From Flammula alnicola (taxonomy: Eukaryota > Basidiomycota > Agaricomycetes > Agaricales > Strophariaceae), in the NCBI GenBank assembly GCA_015499995.1, contig JADNRV010000070.1, forward strand, positions 124,001 to 188,000: a DNA stretch of 64,000 nt, written 5' to 3'. Each line of letters begins with the position of its first letter. Within the stretch, counting starts at the first letter, position 1. Made by a program: the position numbers and the translations under genes. Below are positions 13,278 to 25,481 of the stretch, piece after piece. Under the pieces are notes generated by a model. That model saw only the letters and a list, made by a program, of their open reading frames with translations, did not search any database and was not told where the DNA came from.

Positions 13278-14025
13278 CCTGGAGACAGAAATTTGAACAC
13301 TCAAGGGTCGCATGGCCCCAAAGAGATGTATGAACATTTTCATACTCGCCATTTACCGAGGATGTATAATTATTTTAAGTCATCTTTCATGAATCTGCAA
13401 CTAGACGTGACCTGTATTTTTTCATCAACGATATTTTGTATTTCATGCAGCTACAGGTTTAAGTACTGCTTGCTTGTCTGATAAGGATCGGTGCAAATCT
13501 GGAGAAACAACGGGTTTGTGGGGGGAAATCGTCATGAATGTGAATGACCTGGAAGGAACAGCCAAAGAATATTTACCTTGCACCCTTGGAGCCACCATCC
13601 ATGCCACTATTGCCCTCGTCAACGCTCAGTTAGTATCGTCAACGGTCAATTACTGTATTAAATTTATGAAAACCCAGCGTGCCGGCCAAAGAATACACCT
13701 TCAATTAAGCCTTTTGCAAAGGAAACAAAATATCCAAATTGAGAATGACTGCTCACTATGTATTAAGTAATGGCATGGATCCCGCTTGGTTCAAGAACGA
13801 CGGGTAAAGGGGACCCACATGTACAATTGAATACTCTCGAGACCAACGCACAAAGTTTTGAAGGGCAAGTATGAAATTCGTGAAATTTTCGAAGTATGTA
13901 GCTTAGTTGAACAATTGTTGAACAAGTTATAATTAGTTTGATCCCACTTGGATGTGGCTGTGTAAATGCATCACTCCTACTGCCGCTGTTACAGTAACAC
14001 TTAGCTTCACCAGCGACACCCAGCC
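13278..14025. other. Intergenic region between formin and M28 peptidase
   Basis: About 0.75 kb. Short open frames here show no domain. A small direct repeat, GCCAAAGAATA, occurs at about 13561 and 13685, and TTGAACAA repeats occur near 13907-13925. The promoter of the peptidase gene should lie at the right end. Confidence 0.5.
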
Positions 14026-15917
14026 ATGAGCATAACGGCCATGCTTCAAGTTCCAATCGGACTCTTGCTTGTAACTCCTTTCAGTCCAGCACTCCTCTCT
14101 GGAAATACATGTCTTTCATCCAACTTCTTTGGGAACTACCGAGACGGAGAGGCAACGCTTAGTGTGCTCTCTGTATCCGACTGGGCCTGCCTGAACTTTT
14201 GGAATGCCAACCTCGATTCAGCGCATTACGCCCAAGCCCCGGAGGCAGGACACCAGCTCGTATGGCTTGAGAAGGCCTCTATCGACAATGGTTTGTTGTC
14301 AGCACGAGAGCAACCCACCCTCGATGATTTCCTGGTTTCCCTCGAGTCAACCATAGAATATCAACCAGGACAGCAAGAAGTGATAACAGAATCTTCCGGA
14401 GAAGGCATGCCCAATTCCTACGACGTGTATTATCGCGCCGAGAACGCCGCTCTCGTCTCTGTCGCCGCCGATAAGGCCATGGTTATCGACACACTACTGC
14501 CGCCCTTCTGGAAGTCAAGGTTATTACCAACCACCCCAGTGGAATACGTGCCGATTCCAGATAGAGCCACGAAAGCCGTGAAGCAGATCCTCGCCAACCT
14601 GAAATTTGACCCAGTCGTCGCCTCTGTTGTCAACAACATCTCCATTGCACAAATCAAGAACGACATACGTTTCCTTACAGGCGAAGACGAGAAATCCGGC
14701 ATTATTTCTCGACACTCTTTCTCTACCGGTGCGATTACCGCTGCGCACTGGCTCAAGGAACGTGTGGAAAGCACCGGAGCTAGCTGCCGTTTAGTGCCCT
14801 TCCTAACTGGCTTCGCACCTAATGTCATATGGTCCGTCTTTTCTCTATAATTACTCCCTCATTGCGTCGTACTATTAACGAGACTTAACTTCTTCAGCCG
14901 TTACGACGCTATCAAGGACACCAATGCGACCGTCTTGATTAGCGGACATTACGATAGTCGTGGCTCTTTCGGCAACACGCGTGCTCCTGGAGGAGACGAC
15001 GATGGTTCTGGCACCACAGGCGTGTTATCTATTGCCCGCACCATTGGACGCAAAGGCGTGAAATTTCACAGCAATGTGGAACTTGCTTTCTTTGCAGGCG
15101 AGGAACAAGGTCTCCTTGGTTCAAAGGCCTACGCTCGTGAGTTTAAGTCAACCGACTTGCTAACCTCAGAATGACAACTTTTCTGTTTCGCAGGCGAATT
15201 GAAGGACACTGGAGCCAACTTGACACTCATGGTGCAAGCCGACATGACCGCCTATCGCGCACCTGGCGAACCTCTCCAGCTTGGCCTTCCGGACCTGTCA
15301 GTACTTTCTAGCTCCTTCAATTCCATAATGATCCTTATCTTCCCTTTACAGCATTGGCTCTCCTGAAGTCACGCAGCTAGTGGCAAATATTTCTGCCATA
15401 TATAGTCCTGAGCTGCACGTTGGATATACTCCTGTGCGTGTTGCTGCATTTATCTCCCTCGTGCACTTCTTAACTTCTTCGTTTCCAGGCATGCTGCAGT
15501 GATCATCAGGTAAGCCACGTTATACGCCCTATTTTATGACGTTGGGTGAACAAATTTCCCCAGTCATTTCATGAGCAGGGTTTCCCAGCTACGCAAGTCT
15601 TCGAACGCGCTGGACCAAGTGGGTTCTCTGTTTTTAATCTTACCGTTTGAACCCTCATAATTTCGTTCAGTTGCGGATCCTATGTACCACAATAGTGGTA
15701 AGCTAGTTCCGTCAATGACGGTGTGAAAGCGTCCTAATCCGCGCTATAGGTGATCTCAGCGATAGAGATGGATACGATTTTGATCAGCTGTATTCAATCG
15801 CGAAAGTGCAGGTCCGTAATCAATGTCTAATCCTTCCACCTCCAGCCTTACCGATTTTTTTTCATGATGCATTTCTAGTTTGCCACGATCCTTCACACCG
15901 CTGGATTCGAGCTTTGA
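14026..15917 (+). CDS. Secreted M28 zinc aminopeptidase
   Basis: Family M28 enzymes remove N-terminal residues from peptides with two zinc ions. The start at 14026 gives a hydrophobic leader (MSITAMLQVPIGLLLVTPF), so export is expected. The catalytic half carries the family signatures in order: ISGHYDSRGS (zinc His and the adjacent catalytic Asp), GDDDGSGTTG (bridging Asp), FAGEEQGLLGSKAYA (catalytic Glu-Glu pair), MVQADMTAY (zinc Asp) and CSDHQSF (last zinc His, next to a Cys pair). The C-terminus reads HTAGFEL with TGA at 15915-15917. Several introns of about 50-60 bp interrupt the second half, for example after NVI near 14830. All zinc ligands are present, so an active enzyme is likely. 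The N-terminal 270 residues match the pro-region layout of fungal leucine aminopeptidases. The convergent neighbour at 16218-16940 is a second candidate secreted protein. Confidence 0.92.
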
Positions 15918-16217
15918 TATAGATTGAGGAGCGATTGCAGTGGGCTGAGCACTGAAGGACGCGCATCGAGCAACAGGACCGAAAATGCCAATTTTGCGAA
16001 ACCGAGATTGAAAGCCCCGAACACGCACTGCTCAACTGCCACGGAAATGAAGCCTGATTGCACTGCGTTCGGAATACACTCTTATACCGGCTTGCAACCC
16101 AGCTTGGTCGTCCAACTATTCCCTCTCACAATATATATATATACTCTGCAATACGCCTTTGTCATTCACGAGTCCCCAATATTTACATTCTCAACTAGTA
16201 CCAATTTGCATCCTTCG

Positions 16218-16940
16218 TCAGTCTGCGGCACACGCCTCAGGTTTACTGCATGGGTTCGCGCCGACGACGAAGCCATTACTACCGATGGAAATAGCAACGA
16301 AAAGCGCTTGACCATTATGGCTCGTTTTAAAGATCGGGCGTCCCTTGTTCTTTCCCTGGAAGGCGACTGGGGATCCCCCAGTGGTAGCCTGTTCCATTAA
16401 ATGAGGAATCTCACCCTCCGATATCCCTTTCTGAGTGAACTCCTTGCTGTGTCTGCCCCAGATATGCTTCATTCCAGCTTTCTCGTTTCCCTCCTCTAGG
16501 AAGAGAATGTCTGTTGCGACACCTTCGATAATGTGGGATATCTTCCAGATGTTCATGAGAGAAGCAGCGTCCATTTTAACGCCCTTCTTCTGGGCGTCCT
16601 TAACGAGCGCCTCCTGCGCAGGAGTCAAGTGATGACCGGCTGTTGGCTGGAAATAAATAATGAAATAATGAATATTGAACGGTGCTCAAGAGGAAAATTA
16701 ATAGTTACAGATGGAGGAGGAGACCGCTTCAGAATTCCTGGGGACTAGACGATATAGTAAATTATAGGGTTCGTCCGTTAAGAATATAATTTGCAATACT
16801 CACCGCTAAAACATCACTACGGGAAAGGAGCAGCTCTCGACTCTCTAGTTCAGCATTGCCAGTGAAGTTGATAATGGAAGAGCAGAGGCAAGAGTGACGA
16901 GGAGGTAAAAACCGAGTACTAATGAATTGAGCAAGCGCAT
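16218..16940 (-). CDS. Small secreted protein with HxxxRH motif, possible nuclease-toxin-like fold
   Basis: Not firmly recognised. The ATG at 16940 opens a typical secretory leader (MRLLNSLVLGFYLLVTLASA). The main exon (16218 to about 16653, after a TTTCCAG acceptor) encodes about 145 residues. It contains KHIWGRHSKEF, then a helix with EIPHLMEQA, a Gly/Arg segment (GKNKGRPIF) and a closing strand (VAISIGSNGFVVGANP). A short His-bearing loop followed by a five-strand pattern resembles BECR-fold ribonuclease domains of bacterial polymorphic toxins; that is inference from pattern only. A perfect GTGAGT donor lies at about 16803. The frame between the leader and that donor is broken by what looks like one missing base near 16880. 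Gene may be intact with an assembly error, or decayed. It is tail-to-tail with the M28 peptidase. Confidence 0.55.
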
Positions 16941-17728
16941 AGTGTTGGTAGACCGATGGAGGTTGTGTGATTAGCGCTCAGCGCGGTCGTAAGAAAGGGA
17001 CTTGGATGTGCGGGGAAGAAGTAACCGATCAACGGGAGATGTGCCAGACGTCTGAGGGATAAAACCAGGACTTCTGAAGGCCTTTATAGTGTCCCATCGA
17101 CGTCCGACGTCGGCTTCCCAGTTGGTTGGGGAGATCATTTTGGCGCCGATGACTAACACAAGTTCACATAAAGGTGCTTCTAACGCGGACACCCATCCAA
17201 TGATGATGACTAGAGTCTAGAAGGAAGTGTTTGAAATTTCAAGACCACGCCAGCCCCTGGCAACGTTCGAATTGTAATTATATTGCCGTAATCATTGTTA
17301 ATTTCAGTATGTAGACAGCGCAGAAATCCACAAATGAAAAGGAATTTAATGGAAGCTGGATTGTTTGTCGTCAAACATTTTACGTGGTATAAGTAGTAAG
17401 TAACTGGTCTGGAATCGAGGAGCGGTGACTCTCACTTGCCATTCTATTCAAACCAACCAAGATGGCCTCCTGACAAAGATGTACGCAGCTCGTAGTACTA
17501 TCATATGTCTCGAGTGGATTGATAACACATGTCCTATGCGCCCTCCGCAGATGCGTCGACTCCGATACTTGATTCCTTTCAGTCGCTGTCTAGCTACCCG
17601 TAGTATAATTAGCCCGCCCGTTCTATAAATAGGTAGCTCATAATAACGAGTCACATAATTAGCTCTCACCGGCACCCCTGATAAAGCAGTCGTCCCTCCA
17701 CCCCAATTTGCTAGGGTTAAGTGACACG
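16941..17728. other. Intergenic region, divergent promoters
   Basis: About 0.8 kb between the small secreted protein gene (minus) and the hypothetical gene at 17729 (plus). It should carry both promoters. I see no conserved coding segment, repeat or clear motif. Confidence 0.5.
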
Positions 17729-18552
17729 ATGATCCCATCTCGGTCTACAGGCATACCGCCCCACTTCACTTATGACCAGATTTTGTACTCTGCCCGACTC
17801 GTGCAGCAAGTTCGCGGGACAACCCTCAACTTTGTAGCTGCGGATGTTCAGGAGGAAACGATCCAGCTGCCAAACGACATTCGTCTCGTCGACGCTTTTC
17901 AACGACTCGATGGTGAAGCTGTAGAGCCTCCTTCCTCAACAAGAAAAGCGCCGCAGTCCATATACAGGTAGCTGGCATGGTTGTTCACATCACCCGTTCT
18001 CCTGAAGGTGGACAAGGCCCTGGTCGCGGTGCTTTTGCTGTGACGATCGTACCCTACGCCGAAAAAGCTACTACTTCAGAAACCAAAACCAATAACAAAA
18101 AACCGGAGGAAGAAGAGAAACCACACGAATACCACGTTTTCGACGACTACCTAACTTCCTTTGTCTGGGCCGCCTCCTCCGACGGACTTAAAGACGAAGT
18201 GTTGGATGATGACCTCCCTACCGTGCTCACTTCCGCCCTCGCTGATGATGTAAGGAGGTGGACAGATACATATGATACCAATTTCCGTCTGCAAGGGTGT
18301 GATCAAGGGAGTGGACTGGACGTCTTCCCGACGGTAGCAGAAACCATCACATGGACTATTGAGGGCGCCATCCTTTCCGCTCGTATGGCGGTGGCTACAT
18401 CCGTTCCTGTGGTATATTCAGCGTACCTTCGTCAAGGGAATGAATACCGTTTCGTGGGTGATGCTGCAAAGGATGCAGCATCGCTGGTGGGTTTAGCCCT
18501 ACGCCTGGTGAGTGCTTGGGTAGCTGATGGTATCCTTACGGAATCGTATTGA
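17729..18552 (+). CDS. Hypothetical protein, two exons
   Basis: Not recognised. The first ATG in frame is 17729 (MIPSRSTGIPPHFTYDQIL). The second half starts in another frame and is well formed (VHIQVAGMVVHITRSPEG, then a Lys/Glu-rich loop, then VFDDYLTSFVWAASSDG and a helical C-terminus ending GILTESY). The two parts can be joined by a 44 bp intron beginning GTGAAG at about 17914 with a GCCGCAG acceptor, which is in phase but short. Alternatively one base is missing near 17925. Soluble, acidic, no signal peptide and no membrane segment. Codon use looks normal for the neighbourhood and both halves look coding. Confidence 0.6.
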
Positions 18553-19017
18553 TGGGCTTGATATCTTATGTTTAGAATAAACATTTGGCGGTCGTGCAGC
18601 CCGTCAATCCGGAAACTGATGGGATTCTAAGGCTCAGAAATTAGTCTCAAAGGAGAACGATGATGGGGCATTGAGAAGGAGTCACGGTGGATTACATCTA
18701 GGAAGTTCATAATTGATTCCAGTTGGCTTCAACACCCGTTTCCAATACTACATACAAGATAAGTAGACCTTCAAACAGTCCCAATCGTGCGTGAATGAGA
18801 TCATTGCATACAGATAAAATGAAGACGGGTTGAGAGACTCATAGGTGGTTCTTGACATATGGACTTCTTGGAGCACTTCAAAGCGAGGGACATGAAGGCC
18901 AGGCTAGTCGGAATAGCATGAAATGACCATAGGACGTTTTGTCAGAGGTATGTACTTAGTCAATGCGATTTGAAGGTGTATTACAGAAATTGCAATAAAA
19001 ATATCACCACGTACGAA
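18553..19017. other. Intergenic region, convergent 3' ends
   Basis: About 0.46 kb between the stop of the hypothetical gene and the stop of the minus-strand small ORF. It should hold both 3' untranslated regions. No structure was recognised. Confidence 0.5.
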
Positions 19018-19194
19018 TTAAGTTCCTCCTTCCTTCGCATTGCGGTCAGAGATCTCCCTTTGCCTTTTCGTTCTCTCGACCCTGGCCTCCGCCTCTAGCT
19101 CCCTGAGGACACTCTGCGCCCATAGCGCGTGTAATATGTATATTTGCATGGCAGAGGGCTCGACCTCAGCGACTACGTGGTGTCGCTCATGCAT
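19018..19194 (-). CDS. Small ORF, 58 residues, hypothetical
   Basis: An ATG at 19194 (MHERHHVVAEVEPSAMQIYI) runs 58 codons to TAA at 19018. The middle is hydrophobic/aromatic (IYILHALWAQSVLREL) and the C-terminal half is a strongly charged helix rich in Glu, Arg and Lys. This composition is typical of real small proteins rather than of chance frames, and GC-rich third positions support coding. It lies just downstream of the TRP gene on the same strand, so it could be an independent gene or a last exon. No family is recognised. An upstream exon ending before 19195 is possible. Confidence 0.45.
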   Translation of the reverse strand: MHERHHVVAEVEPSAMQIYILHALWAQSVLRELEAEARVERTKRQREISDRNAKEGGT

Positions 19195-19435
19195 TGTTGG
19201 CGGAATGCCAGGTGATTACAATGTACAGCAAGTCGCAGATAAAAGATAGAAAAAGGTCAGTCCTTGTAAAAAGCTGTAAGCACAAAAAACGTATTGTATG
19301 TAGGTACTGACAGGGAATCCATAAAAAACTTATGATGTCCAATGCAAAATGCAGATATAACAAAGAAAACAAGATATAAAAAAGTCAGTCATGCTCGTGT
19401 CTTGTCATATGAAAAAAATGAGGTGTAGCTCTCCT

Positions 19436-22400
19436 TCATCGAGTTGGAGGCCGTGACGAAGCCTTTGGATATGTTCCTCCTCCTGCCACTGCATCGCCGC
19501 CACTACCACTTGCTGTGGGCTGGTTCAAGCGGCCCATCGACCCCGGTGGCTTGCGAATGACGACGAACGACCTCTGCGGCTGTGCCGTGTTCCCTAGCCC
19601 CCCAAGCTCCTCTTCTACTTTGGGGGCGGCACCAGCACCAGCACCCAATTCCGCCGTCGACGCCGTCCGCCCTTCAATGCTGTGCGGTCGGTTCCTTCTC
19701 AGATGATACCACGGCTTCTTCTTCTTCTGCGTATCCGGCTCGTCTCCTGAATCTTCGTCCTCATTGTCGGCCCCACCCCAAGGGTAAACTTGGACGAAGG
19801 GTTAAGCTCTGGAGGGCGGAGATACGAGTTTTCAGAAACATGTGTCTGCCTAGCTGATGAAGGCTGTCCTTGGCCTTGCTGCTGCTGCTGCTGCTGCTGG
19901 AATTGTTTGGCCGTCGACGAAGATGAAGGCCCAGCTGGCAGATAATCTTCGACGATCGCCGTCTGTGATTTCGTGCGTATATGTGCAGGCATCGCACCCG
20001 GAGGTAAGCCATTACTTCCGACAGCAACAGCCGCCGCTGCCGATGACGCTAATCCCACTTCTACATTCGAGAACGACAGCGACGCGTCGTGGCTATCTGG
20101 CTCCACACCCTGCTCGTAAGATAGCGGCTGACTGCTTGCCAAGGCTGACGAACTGTGATTCGCTGTCGCCTGGCTTTGTTGGCCAAGGGAAGGGAATGTA
20201 TGTGTCGAGCCAGAGGCGATAGCGTAAGGGGTATCAATGTGTGCTCTACCCCCACCAACGCGCGAGAATCCACTAGGCGTCGCTGTAGAGGCGGAAGAAC
20301 CTGTGGATGGCTTCTGGCTCTGCTTTTGCTGCACAAACTTCCCCAGTCCGCTCGTCTGGGGCCCATCGCTTACAGGAGAATACCCTGCGGAAGGCCTCGG
20401 GAAAGGCTGCCAGGCACCCATGATATATCCCTCATCTTCGGTGTCCAACTCCTCTTTATAAGGCTGGTTCGCGTGCTCGGGTCTCAATACAGACGGCGGC
20501 TGAGAATGTGTGGAGCCCTTCCTTGAATCAGGGCCCAAGAAGCGGGGGGAGTCGCAGTTCCGTCGACAGGCATCACCCCACCGGCAGGTGGCAGATACGA
20601 CGACATGTCAGACTCTCCGTCCATTTGGGAGGGGCTGCCTGCGGCGGTCCTGCGGTTGCGCGAACGACGACGGCCGTGTCGTCTTTTCCGTGATCCACAG
20701 CATCCTAAAAGACCGCAAGCCCCTAAGATGCCGCTGTCTATCACATGTTGACTCCGGTCGAAGCCAACGCCTCCAAATGCGCGGATGAGGCCTTCCATGA
20801 CCTTGACGACGAGCATGAGGACGAGGGCGAGATAAACGAGGGCGAGGATGATGAGAATGCCGTAGGCCACCCAACCTCCTGGTCCAGGACCTATCGAAAT
20901 CTAGAATGACAAGATTAGCTCGAGCGACAGATGAAGAAACAAGAACATACAGCCTGAGTTAAAATGACCAAAAGGACGGCGATAACGATCCTAGCTACGC
21001 AGAACAAGAAGCTGATTAACCCCATGCTTGCCCCACTACCCCACGGAAGCCATATGCTCGTCACAAGCGCTGAAACTACCTCCACAACGAGAATGATGAT
21101 CGCTTGCGCAGTACCACTCTTCTGACCCGCTCCTATGGTGACACCAAATGCAATATTCGTGGCAAAGAAAAGGCTCGCAAACAACTGGGATCCGTGTCGG
21201 TAGTGGTTATATAACGGCCCCAAGGAAAGCAGCGTCTTCGTCTCGTCATAGAGCTTGTTCGTCGTCGTAAATGTCACACGAATGACAAGATGTGCAGGTA
21301 TGCAGATGGAAAAATGAGGAAGGAGAGCGCGCCGAGCACGACAGACGATGTCCCTACTAACGACCGCGGAAGCGTCATTTGATAACACGAAAACACCGTT
21401 ACAGGTAAATGGAATAGCACGAGTATTCGCACCAAGTTTCCGTGCAAGACACTCCATGGAAAGTTCCGATGTCTGCCCGAAGTCGCCACCATGATCTGTG
21501 CGAGTTGATGCCACGGTCTGAGGAGGAGCCTGCTAATGGCAACGTAAACCTAGTATGCGCAAATTTGGTACCAGAGGATGGTACGGCTCCTGCCCCTGTC
21601 AACGATTTGTTTTCATCCAACCCTCCCAGAGGTGGGCTATCTCCAAATCTTTACTAGTACCAAAAGCCGGACTCCGTGTCCTGCCACCCAAACGATTCAT
21701 AGTGGTTCCATGTCCTTGTCCACCACCAACTGAATCGCGGATGACATTGACGGTGTAGTCGATGGACCAAATAATGACAGAAATGACTATAGTCGCGCCT
21801 ATAATACCGAAAAAGAGATTAAGCACGTTGGAAAGAGATCTTCTGGACGGATGCCGATAGTGTAGGCGAATGTCGAAATTCCGTCAGTGGCATCAGACGG
21901 AAGTGAAAAAAGAATATTGGGCACAGTTGTGTCGATGAAGACCGGTGAAGTAGGGTCGGCAAATTGATCGGCGAAGTTTGTTGGAGGGGAATATGGTGTC
22001 GAATTGAAGGCATCCCAGTGATGTGATTGTGATGACTCGGTCAATGAGATATCTAAAGCATGGGCAGTTAACCAGAGGTGGAAGAAACAGGTAGAGAAAG
22101 AATTACTAAAGGAAAGCGTAGACCACGCGGTTTGTGTCAACAATGGATCTGAGAGAGTATGTCATAAAAATAGACGGCAGTAGTGCAGAGGATCATACGT
22201 ACAAACAAATTGAGGCCACTCTACAGCCACCATGGCAAGGACTGCGCACCACTGGGTGTGAAAGATAACATCTCGCATTGAAGGAGTACCTGCACATAAT
22301 AAGAAGGTGAGGATACTTCCATACTAATTGAAGAGAACTTACAAAACGCATAAGGGCTGGTCCGGTAGCAAGCCGTTCTCCGCTTATCGCACTGGCTAGA

Positions 22401-23155
22401 ATGTAACCAGCACTTTGAGCACGAGACCATATGCCATGTCCGGGGCGTGTAATTCCGCGATTCCAAGCAGAAGCAATCCTTGCTATTCCAACAACAACCC
22501 AATATCCTATCGCAAGAGCGACTGTTGACCAGAATATAATGCGGGCTTTCCCATACGGCGAATGAGGCCGTGGGCTGAGAGGCGTCGTGAACATGTCGAG
22601 ACAAACGAGCTCCTTGCCGAAAGGGTCGACTGCACGTAGTTGAGTGATGAGGGTGGTGAGTTCGCGGTTCCGTCCCCACGGAACAGTGGATGAGAAAGTG
22701 AACGGCCCAGCGGTGATCGGGCAGTACGTGCTGTCCGAAGAGTTCAGCGCGGGCAGCGGACTTGGCGGTCGCATGTTCTGACACAGATACGAGCTGTTCG
22801 ACCACGCATCCAGCGTAAGGACGGACGAGGTTGTAAATAGGGTAGCTGAGGGTTTGGAGCCGGGTCAAAGCAATGTGAATATAGACATGAATGCAAACTC
22901 ACATAAGCTTGAGCTGGTATTATCCATGCCCACTATATCCTTGGGACTTGTCCCAAGTACCGTCAAGTTGAGATATCTCCCCCACTCCTCATTATGCAAC
23001 ACCTGGGCATAAACAGTACTGACATTAAACTTTTGGTCGACGCCCTGTGTCTCGTCGAAGCAATCTTGGAAAGGTATTGAGGCGGGGTCAGCGAAGGTCG
23101 AAGGCAGTAGTAATATGATAAGAGAAAGTAAAGTGGACGGCAGGGACGCCCTCAT
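19436..23155 (-). CDS. TRP-type multi-pass membrane protein with ML-like lumenal domain
   Basis: Fungal members of this family (Pkd2/Flc-like) are calcium-related channels or FAD/lipid-handling proteins of the plasma membrane or ER. Start at 23155 (MRASLPSTLLSLIILLLPST, signal peptide). Next comes an N-glycosylated Cys-bearing ML-like domain (to about 22600; CPITAGPFTF and GKELVCLDMF), then transmembrane helices (for example ARIIFWSTVALAIGYWVVVG, GIIGATIVISVIIWSIDY, GNLVRILVLFHLPVTVFSC) and the conserved core LYDETKTLLSLGPLYNHYR (about 21210-21250). Further helices follow to about 20790. The C-terminal tail is cytosolic, Ser/Pro-rich with a Gln run at about 19880-19905, ending SFVVIRKPPGSMGRLNQP. 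Frame changes without a convincing intron occur near 21816-21822, 21291-21296, 20544-20549 (six C on the coding strand where seven would keep frame) and 19799-19801; each needs one extra base. Divergent from GatB. Confidence 0.88.
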
Positions 23156-23193
23156 GGTTCTCCACGACGACAAGAGCTGCCAGGTGTTGTCGG

Positions 23194-23217
23194 GTGACTT
23201 TCAAAGTTGAAAGTCAC
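23194..23217. promoter_or_regulatory. Perfect 24 bp palindrome in the TRP/GatB bidirectional promoter
   Basis: The arms GTGACTTTCAA (23194-23204) and TTGAAAGTCAC (23207-23217) are exact reverse complements around a 2 bp centre AG. The palindrome lies inside the 131 bp gap between the TRP start (23155, minus) and the GatB start (23287, plus). Symmetry and position fit a dimeric regulator site serving both genes. That role is inference; the palindrome itself is read directly. Confidence 0.6.
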
Positions 23218-23286
23218 AATCAATTGCCGAAGCCTATCTGATTACGTCATGCACTGAGTTGCTGCTCCAACCTTGGACTTCACGGC

Positions 23287-25481
23287 ATGTTCACTCGCCG
23301 TATTACTGTCCACGCTCTCAAAAGTCGCTCCTTTCACGACCTACGCGCGTACCAGGAGGATGCTCGGTGGCCAGGATGGCAGGTCATCGTCGGAATAGAG
23401 ACCCATGCTCAGATAAAGTCGCGTCGGAAACTCTTTTCAGGTACTAGCACCAACTCTATCGGCTTTCTTATCTAACCTTTTCGCCTAGAGTCTTTCACTT
23501 CGAGTCCTGAAGATGCTCCTAACACTAATGTATCACCTTTTGACGCTGCATTTCCTGGAACTCTTCCTGTGAGTTGTCATACACGCGTCAGTGGACATTC
23601 GACTGAGTAATTGGAATTAGAAAATTAATCCAAAATGTGTCGACCTCGGTCTGCGCACAGCACTCGCGCTGAAATGTAATATACCAGCACGGTCATCTTT
23701 CGACAGAAAACATTACTTCTATTCCGACTTACCCTCTGGGTATCAAATTACTCAACAATATTGTGCGTTCTTCCACATTCTCGATCTTCATGCAATGCTT
23801 ACAGTGATTTGTTAGCCCCTCTTGCCACCAGTGGAGAGCTTCAAATAGAGACACCTAACTCAGCACCTATTAAAGTTCGAATAAAGCAAATCCAATTGGA
23901 GCAGGTTGGTTTATGCATCAAATTTCTTACCAGTATGTTGAAGAATGGCCCAGGACACAGCCAAGTCAACGTTCAACCCACGGACAATGACATCCCGTAT
24001 CGACCTCAACAGAGCTGGGACAGGGCTGATGGAAATTGTTTCTGAGCCAGATCTACGGTTAGTCTACTTGCTTAGACTCGTGTCTTCCGGAATTTCACAG
24101 CAAAGCGTTCCAGGTCTCCAGAGGAAGCTGGGGCGTATGTCCGTACTCTTCAGTCTGTCCTTCGGGCCATGGGCTCAAGCGACGGGAATATGGAACAGGT
24201 TCGAACATCTTCCATTTCCATCGCGCATGATGACAACTGTCCCTCGTGTCTAGGGTTCTCTACGGTGCGACGTGAACGTGTCCGTCAACAGGAAAGGTGA
24301 TCCTCCGGGTACGCGTTGCGAAATAAAAAATCTCAACAGTGTTCGGTTCATGATGGCTGCCATCAGTGCGTTGCGTTTTATCTTCGGATGTCGAATACAG
24401 CCTAAGCTGAAACCAAACAGCACATGAAATCAAGCGTCAATCCGAATTCCTCCTCGCCAACCCAGGACAAGCCGTTCCTCAAGAAACTCGCGGATTTAAC
24501 GAGGATACGTTCGAAACATTTCGACTGCGCTCGAAAGAAGATGCCCCAGATTATAGATATATGCCAGATCCAAACCTAGGCGTCCTGGTTTTGAGTCAGG
24601 TCAGCTTTCATATCTTTGCGGACCCAACAGCCCATGTTCAATGTCATTTTTTGGCGCTAGGGCAGAATAGATGAGATTAAACACAAATTGCCCGCCCTCC
24701 CTTGGGAGACTCGTTCTCGTCTACTGGAACGGTACCCACTGCTGAAGGCGAAAGAAACCAGCCTAGATGTATTGCTCCACGTTGACAATGGTCGAGAAGT
24801 CGGATTTGATGGAGAAGATAGCGGAGGTGCGGTGGATTACTTTGAGCGACTTTGTCAAGGTGGTAAAGAGACGCCACGAAATCCTAGCGTTGTGCTCAAC
24901 TGGTATGATTCTCAGTAATTATGTGATAGAATTGCTCCTGATATCTTTTTTTTCTTAGGGTGACACACGAACTTCTCGGTCAACTGGCGACACGAAAGGA
25001 GACATTCGGCGACAATTCATTAACGCCTGATCAATTTGGAGAGCTTATCGATTTGGTCCAGGACAAAATCATCACTGGTTCGTTTTCAGCTTCTAAACAT
25101 TCTATCCTCTGTGCATATATTGACTTCGATCCCTTAAATTATGAAGGCACGTCTGGGAAATTCCTTCTTCGACACATGCTCGCCAAACCATCACCCCGTT
25201 CTCCAAGGGAAATAGCGACAGAACTCCAACTCATCGCTCTCAATTCGTCATCATCTTCCTCCATGTCTTCCACTTCTGATGGCTCTACGGCGTCAGAGCT
25301 GGAGGTCCTGTGCAAATCGGCAATAAGCGATCTGCCAAGCGAGGTGGCTGCGGTGCGTTCTGGCAACAAAAATGTTCTCAACAAGATTGTTGGACACGTC
25401 ATGAAGAAGAGCAGAGGTCGAGCGGACGCGGTGGCTGTTAGGACGCTGGTAGAGAAGATAGTGCGAGGAGAAAACTCGTAG
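23287..25481 (+). CDS. gatB: Mitochondrial glutamyl-tRNA(Gln) amidotransferase subunit B
   Basis: GatB binds misacylated Glu-tRNA(Gln) and, with GatA (and GatF or GatC), converts it to Gln-tRNA(Gln) in mitochondria; the yeast gene is PET112. The ATG at 23287 opens a basic leader ([20 protein letters not shown]) that fits mitochondrial import. Family signatures follow: [64 protein letters not shown] and [10 protein letters not shown], then a C-terminal YqeY-like tail ([20 protein letters not shown]) that contacts tRNA. Stop at 25479-25481. Introns are near 23440, 23572, 23900, 24058, 24198, 24365, 24590, 24905 and 25080. The exon join near 23760 (after GYQITQQY) is not in phase as read and may hide one missing base. 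Divergent from the TRP gene. Confidence 0.95.
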
